Positions 8,153-17,122 of a stretch of 64,000 nucleotides of DNA are shown piece after piece. Below the pieces are notes generated by a model. It saw only the letters and a program-made list of their open reading frames with translations. It was not told where the DNA came from and searched no databases. The stretch is taken from the NCBI GenBank assembly GCA_963773195.1, contig CAVZAE010000018.1, positions 258,815 through 322,814 on the forward strand, read 5' to 3'. The number at the start of each line of letters is the position of its first letter. The first letter of the stretch is position 1. Position numbers and translations under genes: made by a program. Source of the stretch: CAIWHR01 sp963773195 (GTDB taxonomy: Bacteria > Pseudomonadota > Gammaproteobacteria > Burkholderiales > Casimicrobiaceae).

Positions 8153-8514
8153 ATGATGCGCGGTATCGACGTCACGCTGAATGAGCCGATCACCTCGGTG
8201 CGACAGCTGGCGTCGTCCGATCGTGTGGCTGTGGTGCCCGCGCCCGCTGTCGTCGTCGCGGCGCAGCCGTCGATCGCGGGCAGGCGAAGGACCTCGACTG
8301 GGCTCATTTCGGCAACGCCAATCATCGGGCGACGTCGATTCGCGTCGAATCGGGCACTTGGATCGTGTGCACGGACATCGCCTTCCGGGGTGAGTGTCGC
8401 GTCCTGGAGCCGGGCGACTATCCGCAGCTCGCAGGCGCGCTGTCACCGGGCGTCTCGTCCGCGCAACAGGTCTGGCGGCCCGAGTATGGTGCGTTGACGG
8501 TGTACACCCGCTAG
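8153..8514 (+). pseudogene. Second beta/gamma-crystallin-like gene, degenerate
   Basis: A tandem relative of the preceding gene. The C-terminal half is readable from about 8263 to the TAG at 8512-8514: AKDLDWAHFGNANHRATSIR, ESGTWIVCTDIAFRGECRVL, then PGDYPQLAG. It aligns almost residue by residue with the first copy. The ATG at 8153 opens a different frame (MMRGIDVTLNEP), so the gene is broken near 8265-8285, and its leader is unlike that of copy one. No signal peptide is visible. A strong terminator follows. Confidence 0.6.
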
Positions 8515-8558
8515 CGTTGAATCGGCGGAAGCGGGATCGAATCCCACGGGAAGAACGT

Positions 8559-8591
8559 CGGTGCGGGCGACGCCGCCCGCACCGATTTTTT
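8559..8591 (+). terminator. Rho-independent terminator
   Basis: A perfect 11-bp stem (CGGTGCGGGCG and its complement) with a 4-nt loop, followed by A and six T residues (8586-8591). It ends the plus-strand transcript of the crystallin-like genes. Confidence 0.85.
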
Positions 8592-8612
8592 GATCCCCTC
8601 GCTTCAGCTTCG

Positions 8613-9091
8613 TTACTGGCCAGGGAGAAGCGTGCCCTGATCGGCGATCGACAGCCATTCCCCGCCGACGTGGATGTACGTCACCGAGTCAGCGCGCGCT
8701 GGTGGAACCCGATCGACGGAATGTCGTAGATGGCGTCGTACAGGATGTAGCCGGTAGAACAACCGTCGACGAACCGGTAGAGCTCCGTCCAGCTCCATAC
8801 GGCGGTCTTGTTGACGAAGTGGGAATGCATCGTGGCGGCGATGGACTCGATGCCCTGGCGCCGCGCTCCGCTCGCGAAAATCGTGATGGCCTCGGGATGA
8901 TGTCCGGCGAGCCAGGTCGCTTCGTCGAAGTCCCGGAACGACTCCATGTCGATGCGCTGCGCCTCGTCGAACTGCCGGGCGCAACCGGCGGCCGTGCCGT
9001 CGGCGGCTGCAGCGCCGGCGCAGACGGCGCTGGCAAGGAACAGCACGGTTGCCAAGGTGAAGGGGACCTTCGAGCTGAGATGGGTCGGCAC
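8613..9091 (-). pseudogene. Exported SnoaL/DUF4440-like protein, frameshifted near the C-terminus
   Basis: The start is a GTG at 9091 preceded by GGAGGA, with a signal peptide of about 30 residues. The body (DEAQRIDMESFRDFDEATWL, HPEAITIFASGA, ELYRFVDGCSTGY) resembles NTF2-like/DUF4440 cone-fold proteins. The first frame stops at 8681 right after GFHQRALTR. The expected last strand (SVTYIHVGGEWLSIADQGTL) continues in another frame to the stop at 8613. So a one-base shift near 8685-8695 separates the last 24 residues. Function unknown; the fold is used by enzymes and by ligand-binding proteins. Confidence 0.6.
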
Positions 9092-9138
9092 GGTTTCCTC
9101 CGTAAAGGGTTGGGGAATACAACTCGAAAGATAGGAAA

Positions 9139-9150
9139 CCAACCGGTTGG
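9139..9150. promoter_or_regulatory. Palindrome in a divergent promoter region
   Basis: A perfect 12-bp palindrome CCAACCGGTTGG lies between the divergently transcribed SnoaL-like gene and the MocR-type regulator, 46 bp before the regulator's ATG. It is a plausible operator for that regulator; this is inferred from position only. Confidence 0.4.
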
Positions 9151-9195
9151 GTGAAATAGCCAATTTCTGCTAACTAGACCGTACGATCGCCCGCC

Positions 9196-10620
9196 ATGGA
9201 CCTCCACGTGAGTCTCGTCGGGCGCCGGGACCTCGCGGGCGAAATCTATCGGCAGTTGCGCGGGCTGATCCTGAATGGGCGGTTGCGCGAGGGCGACCGG
9301 CTGCCGCCGAGTCGGGAGCTTGCGACGGGGCTCAGCGTGTCGCGGACGACGGTCAACGTTGCGTACGACCGCCTGATCAGCGAGGGCTTCGTCACGGCAC
9401 GAGCGGGGGCCGGTGCATTCGTCAATGGGCATTGCGAGCCGCGTCGGGTCGGCACCCGAGGGCCCGCAGGCGTGCTGCGAGCGCGCCCGTTCTGGGACGA
9501 GGTGACCCTTCCGACCGGTCTTTGGTGGCCGGCGCGGTTCGATTTCCGGTCGGGCATTCCGGATGCGCGGCTGTTTCCGTACGAGTCGTGGCGCCGCCTC
9601 ACCTCCCGCGAGCTTCGCGCCTCGGCGGTCGGGCACGGCGAGTACGCGGATCCTGCTGGGCACCGAGGACTGCGCGACGCAATCGCGCGCCACATCGGCG
9701 TCGCTCGCGGCATCATCGCCTCGGGCGACGACGTCGTCGTCACCAACGGCACCCAGCAGGCGGTCGACATCGTCGCGCGCGTGTTGGTGGCAACGGGCGA
9801 TCGCGTCGTCGTCGAGGACCCCGGGTACCGGCCGCCGCGACGCTTGTTCGAGTCGCTTGGTGCGAAGGTGATCGGCGTGCCGGTCGACAACGACGGCCTC
9901 GTGGTCGAGGCGATACCACGCGACACGCGGCTCGTGCACGTCACGCCATCGCATCAGTATCCGCTCGGCGTGTCGATGTCGCTGGCACGCCGCATCGCGC
10001 TGCTCGCCTGGGCGGAACGCAACGACGCCGCGATTCTCGAGGATGACTACGACAGCGAGTTCCGCTTCGTCGGCCGGCCCATCGAGCCTCTCCACACGCT
10101 CGACCGGGCGGGCCGGGTCATCTACATCGGCTCGTTCTCGAAGACGATGCTGGCGACGCTGCGCATCGGTTTCGTCGTCACGCCCGCTTCGGTCAACCAC
10201 GCGATCCAAGCCGCGAAGTACCTGACGGACTGGCACACTGCACTGCCGACGCAAGCGGCGCTGGCGCGGTTCATCGACGGCGGATCGTTCGCGCGTCACG
10301 TCCGGCGCATGCGCGAGGTCTACCGCGAGCGCCACCAGCGGATCGCGGCGACACTCTCCACGATGTTCGGCGACGAGCTCGATGTCGTGGCGTCATCGGT
10401 GGGAATGCATGTCTGCGCGATGGCACGGCGGGCGACGGTCGCGCAAATCGCGGCGGTCGTGGAGCGCGCGGCGGAAGCGGGCGTCGCCTGCCATCCATTG
10501 TCGATGTTCGCCTACGGAGGGCCGCCTCGGCCCGGCCTGGTACTGGGCTACGGCGGAATCGCAACCGAAGACATCGACGAGGGCCTGCGGCGCCTGCGTG
10601 CGTCCTTTCGCGACCGTTGA
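9196..10620 (+). CDS. MocR/PdxR-type regulator (GntR HTH fused to aminotransferase-like domain)
   Basis: A 474-residue protein. Residues ~12-80 are a GntR winged helix (IYRQLRGLILNGRLREGDRL, PPSRELATGLSVSRTTVN). Residues ~110-470 are a fold-type-I aminotransferase domain with the PLP lysine in SFSKTMLATLRIGF and the cofactor Asp in EDDYDSEF. MocR proteins use PLP or an aldimine as effector; many control vitamin B6 or amino-acid genes. No pdxST genes are adjacent, so the target is unknown. The stop overlaps the first possible start of the AraC gene (TTGA), which suggests co-transcription. Confidence 0.9.
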   Translation: MDLHVSLVGRRDLAGEIYRQLRGLILNGRLREGDRLPPSRELATGLSVSRTTVNVAYDRLISEGFVTARAGAGAFVNGHCEPRRVGTRGPAGVLRARPFWDEVTLPTGLWWPARFDFRSGIPDARLFPYESWRRLTSRELRASAVGHGEYADPAGHRGLRDAIARHIGVARGIIASGDDVVVTNGTQQAVDIVARVLVATGDRVVVEDPGYRPPRRLFESLGAKVIGVPVDNDGLVVEAIPRDTRLVHVTPSHQYPLGVSMSLARRIALLAWAERNDAAILEDDYDSEFRFVGRPIEPLHTLDRAGRVIYIGSFSKTMLATLRIGFVVTPASVNHAIQAAKYLTDWHTALPTQAALARFIDGGSFARHVRRMREVYRERHQRIAATLSTMFGDELDVVASSVGMHVCAMARRATVAQIAAVVERAAEAGVACHPLSMFAYGGPPRPGLVLGYGGIATEDIDEGLRRLRASFRDR

Positions 10621-10670
10621 CGAGCCGGGTCGCCGAACTTCCCAGGGGTTCCGGCATTCCAAACCGAGTC

Positions 10671-11525
10671 ATGGGATCGTCGTCGCCGCTTGTTCCCGAT
10701 CCGGTGCTGTCGAGCCGGTCCCGGGAATGGAATGGCCTGCTGGTCGAGCTCTACCGCGTGAGCGACGCGGACTTCGTCAAGCGCGACGCCGATCACGTCG
10801 TCACCGTCTTCCTCGGCGATCCCGTCGACCTCGTGCAACGACGCCACGGTCGCGTGGTCCGACGGACCATGTGCGCGGGCGACGTCATCGTCACGCCCGC
10901 CGGCGAGCCCAAGGAGCTGCAGCATCGCGAGGTGGCCGAGCTCGTGAAGGTGCGCCTCGCGCCGGCGCTGGTCGCGAGAGTCATCGGCGACCTGGCCGGC
11001 GGCGCGGCGCAGGTCGAGCTACTCGACAATTTCGGCACGCGGGACGCGCGGATCGAGGATCTCGCGCTGCGCCTGCTCGGCGAAACGCGCCTAAACGCCC
11101 TTGGCGGCCGGCTCTGCGCAGAATCGCTGGCGACCGAGCTGGTGGTCCACCTGCTTCGTCACTACTCGGCGCCGATGCGGCTCGGCAACGGCGCGCCGAC
11201 GGTCCTTCCGCGCTACAAGATGCGCCGCGCCACCGACTACATCGACGATCACTTGCGCGAGGACCTGACGCTCGGCGCGATTTCGGCAACGCTGTCGATG
11301 AGCCCCTGGCATTTCGCGCACGCGTTCCGCCAGACGCTCGGCGTAGCGCCGCATCATTATGTGCTCCTGCGCCGGGTGGAGCGCGCGCGCCAGCTGCTGC
11401 GCGAGACCAACCTGCCGATCACTGAGATCGCCCACCAGGTGGGCTACTCGAATCCCGGCAACTTTTCCGTGGCCTTCCACCGGTTGACGGGCTGCTCGCC
11501 GCGCAATTTCCGCAACGGCGGGTAA
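10671..11525 (+). CDS. AraC-family transcriptional regulator
   Basis: A regulator of about 284 residues. The last ~100 residues form the AraC double helix-turn-helix (DYIDDHLREDLTLGAISATL, SPWHFAHAFRQTLG, then ITEIAHQVGYSNPGNFSVAF). The N-terminal ~150 residues are a cupin-like sensing domain without a recognisable ligand motif. ATG 10671 is used; a TTG at 10617 overlapping the preceding stop is in frame and would add 18 residues. No strong ribosome site supports either. It is probably co-transcribed with the MocR-type gene. Target and inducer unknown. Confidence 0.85.
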   Translation: MGSSSPLVPDPVLSSRSREWNGLLVELYRVSDADFVKRDADHVVTVFLGDPVDLVQRRHGRVVRRTMCAGDVIVTPAGEPKELQHREVAELVKVRLAPALVARVIGDLAGGAAQVELLDNFGTRDARIEDLALRLLGETRLNALGGRLCAESLATELVVHLLRHYSAPMRLGNGAPTVLPRYKMRRATDYIDDHLREDLTLGAISATLSMSPWHFAHAFRQTLGVAPHHYVLLRRVERARQLLRETNLPITEIAHQVGYSNPGNFSVAFHRLTGCSPRNFRNGG

Positions 11526-11711
11526 GTTTCAGAGGCGCCCAACGAATCGCAGGGGCGGCACGTTTCGGCGAGAAAACGAAAGCGCGCGCGCTCGACGCGT
11601 GCCTAAATTCCCAGTGTGCCGGTCGCCGCTGACGGCTTGCTGACGACTTGCTGACGGTCGGTGCTTCATCGATCAACAACCAAGGAGCTAGGGATCGTGG
11701 CTGCGCAAAAA
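11526..11711. other. Intergenic spacer with short direct repeats
   Basis: This spacer lies between the convergent AraC and STN-like genes. It contains the word GCTGACG three times at close spacing (about 11630-11660, twice as CTTGCTGACG). No gene, terminator with a T-run, or RNA gene was recognised. Confidence 0.4.
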
Positions 11712-12359
11712 TCACTGTGGATCTTTGCGAGCCGATCCCTTTGACGGCGGTGGGAGTGGGGAGCGTACGGCGGAGGTGACCGAACTAGTGACCGGCGTTC
11801 CGACCTCAACATCATTCCAGACGCCCTCGTCGCCACCGGTGAGATTTGCTATTTGCGCTGCTTTATCGACGACGGAGACGGTTTGCGGCGCCGGGACCGG
11901 AACGCCAGGAGCGGGCGTCGAAGATCGGGGCATCAGTTTAACGACGCAGATCTCCGACGCGTCCCTGGTAGCGCTCATGATAGAAAAATCGAAGCGAGTG
12001 CGATCGAGCAGTGCGATTAGAACCTGTAAGGGAGGAGCTGGATCGAGTTGGGCGGAGATGATGTCGTTGGCCTCGGCGGGCGCGTCGACAGTTGCGCCGG
12101 TGCATTTGGCAACGCGATCCAGAATTTCAGTCAACCGCGCATGGTCTGCGTAGATCGCAAGCATTCGATCGGAACAGGACACGCGAGACAGGGCAGGCGT
12201 TAGGGGCCACGTAACCATCTGCATAGACTTGTTCTGTCGCGCTTGCGCGGCGTGGCGACAAGAGCGATCGGCCGCCGGCTGGTCCGCCATGGCGCTGCCT
12301 GCCAGCAAAAGAATGCCGAGTGCAACGCTGTTCAGCCGGGCGCTATTTCTCGTGCCCAT
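11712..12359 (-). CDS. Exported protein with possible STN (secretin/TonB N-terminal-like) domain
   Basis: A 215-residue protein with a signal peptide (to about residue 25). A central segment of ~60 residues (MLAIYADHARLTEILDRVAK, AQLDPAPPLQVLIALLDRT) has the beta-alpha-beta pattern of the STN domain found at the N-terminus of secretins and FecA-type receptors. The C-terminus is Pro/Val-rich and probably disordered. It overlaps the preceding BamE-like gene by 17 bp, so the two are probably translated from one mRNA. Composition is slightly less GC-rich than the neighbours. The domain call is tentative. Confidence 0.55.
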   Translation of the reverse strand: MGTRNSARLNSVALGILLLAGSAMADQPAADRSCRHAAQARQNKSMQMVTWPLTPALSRVSCSDRMLAIYADHARLTEILDRVAKCTGATVDAPAEANDIISAQLDPAPPLQVLIALLDRTRFDFSIMSATRDASEICVVKLMPRSSTPAPGVPVPAPQTVSVVDKAAQIANLTGGDEGVWNDVEVGTPVTSSVTSAVRSPLPPPSKGSARKDPQ

Positions 12360-12753
12360 GAACGTTGGAATCGTGCTTGTGCTGGTCGCTGGCGCTATCG
12401 GATGGGGCGAGCACCTGAACAGGACCCTTCTGCGGGACCCTGGCGATAAGACGCACTACGTTTGACTCGTCGAAACCAATGTGGATCCGATACCGCTCGG
12501 TTCCGTCCTGTCCTACATATTCCCAGATCCGGTAGTCATCATCGTCCGGATCGTCGTTAGTATCGACGGTGCGCCATGGTCTGCCGAGCAACTGAGCTAC
12601 TTCGGATTGCGTCGAGCTGCCCACTCGAATTCTCGCGATCTTTGCCAGCAAGTCGTCGCTTGCGGCGCCTGCGGGCTTGGCTGGGTCGCGGGCGACGGCT
12701 ATCCCTGACAACAGCAGTACCGTGAGCAAGATTGACGTCAGCTTCGAGCTCAT
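12343..12753 (-). CDS. BamE/SmpA-like exported protein
   Basis: A protein of about 136 residues beginning MSSKLTSILLTVLLLSGIAVA, a signal peptide without a lipobox cysteine. The core VGSSTQSEVAQLLGRPWRTV and the later YRIWEYVGQDG match the BamE/OmlA fold (beta-alpha-alpha-beta). The C-terminus is His/Asp-rich (DQHKHDSNVHGHEK), a possible metal-binding tail. The ATG at 12774 is also in frame; 12753 fits the signal peptide better. It is the first gene of a two-gene unit with the STN-like protein. It is not the housekeeping BamE, which is a lipoprotein. Confidence 0.65.
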   Translation of the reverse strand: MSSKLTSILLTVLLLSGIAVARDPAKPAGAASDDLLAKIARIRVGSSTQSEVAQLLGRPWRTVDTNDDPDDDDYRIWEYVGQDGTERYRIHIGFDESNVVRLIARVPQKGPVQVLAPSDSASDQHKHDSNVHGHEK

Positions 12754-12841
12754 TGCCAACTGACTCCCCGTCAAAAAATCACTGAAAAAGACCGGTGGAG
12801 TCCAGGTGCGCAGACGTGAACTCCAGCCGGCCAGGAGAAGA

Positions 12842-14753
12842 TCAGCGATTCGCGGGGACGTTTCCTATCGCGGCGCCGGCTGCTTCCCCGGTAAGGCGCA
12901 AAATGTGCATGCCTGTGCCGTCGCGGTCGGCTATGTAAATGTAACCGCGGTCATCGACCTCCACGTTGTTGGTGTGGATGGCATTCACGGTATGGCCGTT
13001 CCTGCCGGTACTGGCGAACGTGCAGCCAGGCCCCGGTGAAGGCCCACCTCCGGGACCGCATCCCGTATCGTTCGGCGCGGGAATGAAATACGCAATCGCA
13101 CGGGCGTTGTCCGGGTTGCGGATATCAAACACGCGCACGCCACCCGTAAACCAGGAAACGATCGCCAGCCGGCCGTAATACGGAGGGTAGAAGAGCTCAC
13201 TCGACGCGTGCGCGCCGAAGCGTGCTCCCTGATTGCAGAAGTTGTTAGGCTGTGGCACCGGGTCTGTCGGCGTGACGTTTTGTCCGTACACGCCGGAGGC
13301 GCTGCAGCTGCTCGTCCCGCAGTGGGTATCTTCCACCGTGCCATTCCCTGGGACGATCCCGATCCAGCTGTAGTCAAAGCCGTTCGGTACGTCGAGGAGC
13401 GTTCGAGCCGGGTCGTTGGGATTCTGCGAAATCAGAGTCGGACTGGCCTCATTCGTAACGTCATAGAGCCACGCGGCGTGCGGCGCGCTTCCTTTCCCGC
13501 ACTCGTTACCGCCTTCTTCTGAAGTGACGAGAACAATATTGCGAGGTTTGCCACCCTGTTCACCAAAGATGGGGAATGAAGTGTGGCCCCCCCTGCAGCG
13601 TGGTGCCCGGCAAAGTGAACCAGCCCTTCTGCGGAGCCAGCATATCCGCCTCGCTCGGGCTCTGGGCGCAACCGGCCTTGCCGTTGCACCCATTCAGCAA
13701 TGTGTCGCGGTCATAACTTGCAACGACACCATTGCCACCGACGCCAAACGCCATGTAGACGCGATTGCCGGCCGCGATCGGTCCATGGATTCCGGTGGGA
13801 GGGGTAACCAGGCCCTCGACCGTGGTGCCCACGGTCGGCTGCTGGCCCACGAACCCGAAATCACGGACGTACTCGGGGCTGCTGGGGTCGTGCAGGTTGT
13901 AGATTTTCACGTGCTGGTTGGAACCGCTCTGATGCCAGCCAGGAGCAAGGTCGGGACGCGGAGTTGCCGCGGAGCTGTCGTTCGAAACGAGGTACGCCAT
14001 GCCACTGGGACAGTCCCACCAGTCCTTGTGAGTATTGGTCGCCTGCACGGCGAGACTGGTAATCATTGTCGGATGCGAGGGGTCGGTGACCTCCCAGATT
14101 TCGTGAGTCTCCGTGCCGGGGTTGGCGGAACCCGAGGAGTTCCCGTTGGTGCGGAGCAGGAAATAGCGTCCGTGCTTGCTGCTCGCTTCGGCAGCGGTGT
14201 TGGACGGCAGACTGTCGCCGCTGCAGACGTGGGCCATCTGATTGCCACCAGCATCCAAACTGCCGGAACACGCATTCGGATCGCTAGCGTTGAACCCTTG
14301 GATGTGGAAGAGATACGCCGGACTCTTGGGATTCGTTACATCGAGAATCGATGTTCCGTTAACTTCGGTCTGCTTTGATAAACGGCTGATCGCGCAGCCG
14401 GCGTGGTGCGCCATGTATGCGATCCAGTGGTGGCTTCCATCGGCAAAAATTTGGTCGACAACCACAGGCTGGTAGGTGGAACGGCCGTCGAGCGAATCAT
14501 ATCCAACGAGGTCCATATTCCACGCCGATTGTGCCGTTCGTCCATCTGGCAACAAACTGGGTGGTGGCGGCGTCTTCTGCGGTCTCTTTCCGTTATCGAA
14601 GTGTGCCGTCGGAACGTTGGGCCCATAAGGCGGGTAGTCCTGCGCCGCCGTCGACCCAGCAAAAGCGAAACCCGCGACGAGAGCGACAAAGCCCATGACG
14701 TTGCGATAGGTTGCCGGTCGGATGGTGGCTGATCGTGAGCAGTAGCGTTGCAT
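12842..14753 (-). pseudogene. LVIVD-repeat secreted protein, split by a G-run frameshift
   Basis: The upstream part (14753 to 13560) has a signal peptide and repeats such as TSILDVTNPKSPAYLFHIQG and KIYNLHDPSSPEYVRDFG, the LVIVD beta-propeller pattern. It runs out of frame after LQGGPH. The rest (GGHTSFPIFGEQGGKPRNIV, VFDIRNPDNARAIAYFIPAP, and TVNAIHTNNVEVDDRGYIYI) lies in another frame down to 12842. The break is at a run of seven G on the coding strand (13587-13593); six G would give one frame of about 636 codons. ATG 14753 is chosen because AAGGAGG precedes it. Cell-surface or secreted; function unknown. Confidence 0.8.
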
Positions 14754-15073
14754 CGCTGCCTCCTTCTTCAAAGCTTAATCGGCACGTCGTTCGGGACGTG
14801 GTTCGTGGGCGGGTCACGTTTCTTGGTATACCGCGCATGCCATACCGCATATGCGCATGCACGGTGCAAATGTAGTCATGCACGAAGCGACGCGCTTTCG
14901 ATTTCTTGTCGAAACGTTCTCGCGCTTGCGATTTGTTTTCGATGCACGTGGTGAGGCCGCCCGGACACGTGCGCGAGCCGAATGTGGCAGTGCAACAAAA
15001 AGCGCGCGGAGCACGCGCTTGGCGTTAGCGGCGGATTGCGCAGAAGAGCGATAAGCGAGGAGCTTGCAGGAAG
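14754..15073. other. 320-bp intergenic region upstream of the LVIVD gene
   Basis: It holds the promoter region of the minus-strand LVIVD gene and, at its right end, the terminator of the copper operon. An inverted repeat TTTCGA-N7-TCGAAA (14896-14914) is a possible operator. No coding region was found. Confidence 0.45.
14997..15020 (-). terminator. Terminator of the copC-copD operon
   Basis: Read on the minus strand: stem AAGCGCG / CGCGCTT with a 7-nt loop, running into TTTTTGTTG. It lies about 54 bp after the CopD-fusion stop codon. Confidence 0.6.
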
Positions 15074-17077
15074 TTATTGGCCATGTTCGTGTTGCGTGGG
15101 TTGCCCAGAGGGCTCTCGTTGAAGCTGGTGCGCGCCGGCAATGATCTCCGCCGCGCGATCCGCACCTGGGTCTGGAGCCCCTAACCAGCGGGCGCGCAGA
15201 TATCCTGCACGATCAACGAGCAGTTCTGCGTGCGGCGATGTAGACAATTCGCAAGGAATTGCCGGCTGGCAAGCGAACATCGCATAGGTCTGCGTTGTGG
15301 CGGAATCCACGATTGCGAGCCGGGGCGTCGGGATCGCCCGTGCGCCCTCCGATGACGTGCCGCTGCGGGTCGCGGTCAGGATGACCCGAATACCCGCACT
15401 TGCGAATTCGATCCGCTGCGCTTCTATTTGTCGCAGTCGCGGCAACGATTCCGGCAAGGCACCAAAAACCAAGAGCACCTCGCGTCCACGAAGCCGCGTA
15501 AGTACCTCTTGTGCGTGTGGCGATTCTTCAAACGCAAAATCGGGGGCCGTGATCGCCAGAGACGGTTCCACGCGGGTGGTCAGAGCTTGAGCTGTTTGGG
15601 ACGCTGATAGTGCACGCAGATATTGAACCAGCGCCCATAGCTCCTCGTCGTCGAGGCGCGGCGAAAAGGCCGGCATCGGGGTGTTCGAGATGCCGTGGGA
15701 AATCCACCAGAAAAGGTCCCCTGGGCGGTGATGCGCCGTGTGTTCGGCCAGGTTGGCTGGCTTGATCGGCAGGGACGCCGCCGAAGGACCATCGCCGCGT
15801 CCTCGCGATCCATGGCATTGCACACAGTTGGTGGCATAGAAGAACTCGCCGCGGGCGATAACCGTCGTCGTGTATTTGACCGGCGAGGATGCATAGGAAG
15901 TCGGGTACGCCGGTATTGAAAGCGTCCAGGTTGCGGCAAGGATTGCCGCCGCGGTCACGCTCCCCAACACGACGGCGGTTTGCGGTCCAATGCGCTTCCC
16001 GTGCCCACGCCCGAACGCGATGGCGAGCACGATCGCGCAAAGGGTGGCAATGCAAACACCGAGAATCACGCGATTGAGTACCGACTCTTCTATGGGCGTC
16101 GTGCTCAGCGTGAAACGGAAGGGCCAGACGGGAGACTGATGGGCCGCGGGAATCGCAGCCCCCAGCGCGCCGACAATCGCGACAACTGCGATGCCGCCTA
16201 TGATCTCGAGCACCGCATTACGAGTAAGCAGGTCCAGCGCAGACGCGTCGCGGCGTGCCACCTTCGGTGTAAGGCGCTGGCGATTGGTCGCCGCCAGCGC
16301 CACCATCGTCGCGAACAGTAGTAATTTTGCAACAAGCAGCCGACCGTAAGGGGTGCCGAGCAACGCGGGCACGTTGCCCACGAGATACCAAGCATTACCG
16401 AGACCGGAAAGTAACAACGCACCGACGCTCGTAACGCCGAGTATCGAGAATCGCTTCGCTGCATGCCCGGCGATGCCAATCGCGGCGGTCGACCCGCGCG
16501 CGGATGCAAGAAGAAAGGCAAGGCCCGGTAGCGCGCCCAGCCACGCGCCGGCAGCGAGCAGGTGCACGACATCGGTGGTAATGCGGAACAGGCGCTCGAC
16601 GCCTCGGCCGTCGGCTGCATGACCGACCAGCGCGAGCGACGCCAAGTAGCCGGCCGCAAGTACAAGGGTAAGCGAGGTCTCCGTGAATGACTCTCGTTTA
16701 CGCCCACCCCGTGCCGCTGCGAACATCAGCGCGCCGAGCGCGCCAGCGATTCCGAAGCGCCACATCCACACCCGCCCGAACTGTGTTCTGGTCAGCACAA
16801 GCCACAGTGCGTCGCCGGTCACTTCCGGTAACGGATGTCCACTCATCAAGGCCGCTTCGAGGAACAGCCACGCCGCGCCGGACAGGAGACTCGCCCCTAA
16901 ACCCCACCACCCAGCCGCCCGCAGGAATGCTTGCACGCGTTCGTTCAAATCGATTGCTGCCACCCGCGACGTACGCGTTGCCGGTCCAACCACGACAAGC
17001 GCAAACACCAACCCGCCGAAAATCAGCAGCACGGCGCCAAAGTGCAAAGCGCGTGAAACGACAAGGAGTGTGTTCAC
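15074..17077 (-). CDS. CopD-cytochrome c-redoxin-like fusion protein
   Basis: A 667-residue inner-membrane protein in three parts. Residues 1 to about 390 are a CopD-like copper-import domain with multiple helices (RALHFGAVLLIFGGLVFAL, VVHLLAAGAWLGALPGLAFL). Residues ~405-500 are a cytochrome c domain with haem motif CVQCH and an axial Met candidate in NTPMPAFSP. Residues ~515-650 resemble a thioredoxin/redoxin fold (APDFAF.. and AELLVDRAGYLRARWLG) without CxxC; the only cysteine pair is ACQPAIPC. It ends in a His-rich tail. It sits 45 bp after copC. A role linking copper handling and redox chemistry is inferred. Confidence 0.82.
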   Translation of the reverse strand: MNTLLVVSRALHFGAVLLIFGGLVFALVVVGPATRTSRVAAIDLNERVQAFLRAAGWWGLGASLLSGAAWLFLEAALMSGHPLPEVTGDALWLVLTRTQFGRVWMWRFGIAGALGALMFAAARGGRKRESFTETSLTLVLAAGYLASLALVGHAADGRGVERLFRITTDVVHLLAAGAWLGALPGLAFLLASARGSTAAIGIAGHAAKRFSILGVTSVGALLLSGLGNAWYLVGNVPALLGTPYGRLLVAKLLLFATMVALAATNRQRLTPKVARRDASALDLLTRNAVLEIIGGIAVVAIVGALGAAIPAAHQSPVWPFRFTLSTTPIEESVLNRVILGVCIATLCAIVLAIAFGRGHGKRIGPQTAVVLGSVTAAAILAATWTLSIPAYPTSYASSPVKYTTTVIARGEFFYATNCVQCHGSRGRGDGPSAASLPIKPANLAEHTAHHRPGDLFWWISHGISNTPMPAFSPRLDDEELWALVQYLRALSASQTAQALTTRVEPSLAITAPDFAFEESPHAQEVLTRLRGREVLLVFGALPESLPRLRQIEAQRIEFASAGIRVILTATRSGTSSEGARAIPTPRLAIVDSATTQTYAMFACQPAIPCELSTSPHAELLVDRAGYLRARWLGAPDPGADRAAEIIAGAHQLQREPSGQPTQHEHGQ

Positions 17078-17122
17078 GTGGTCGGTGCGTGGGCGGCACT
17101 GGAGATCTTCGCCAAACCAGGT

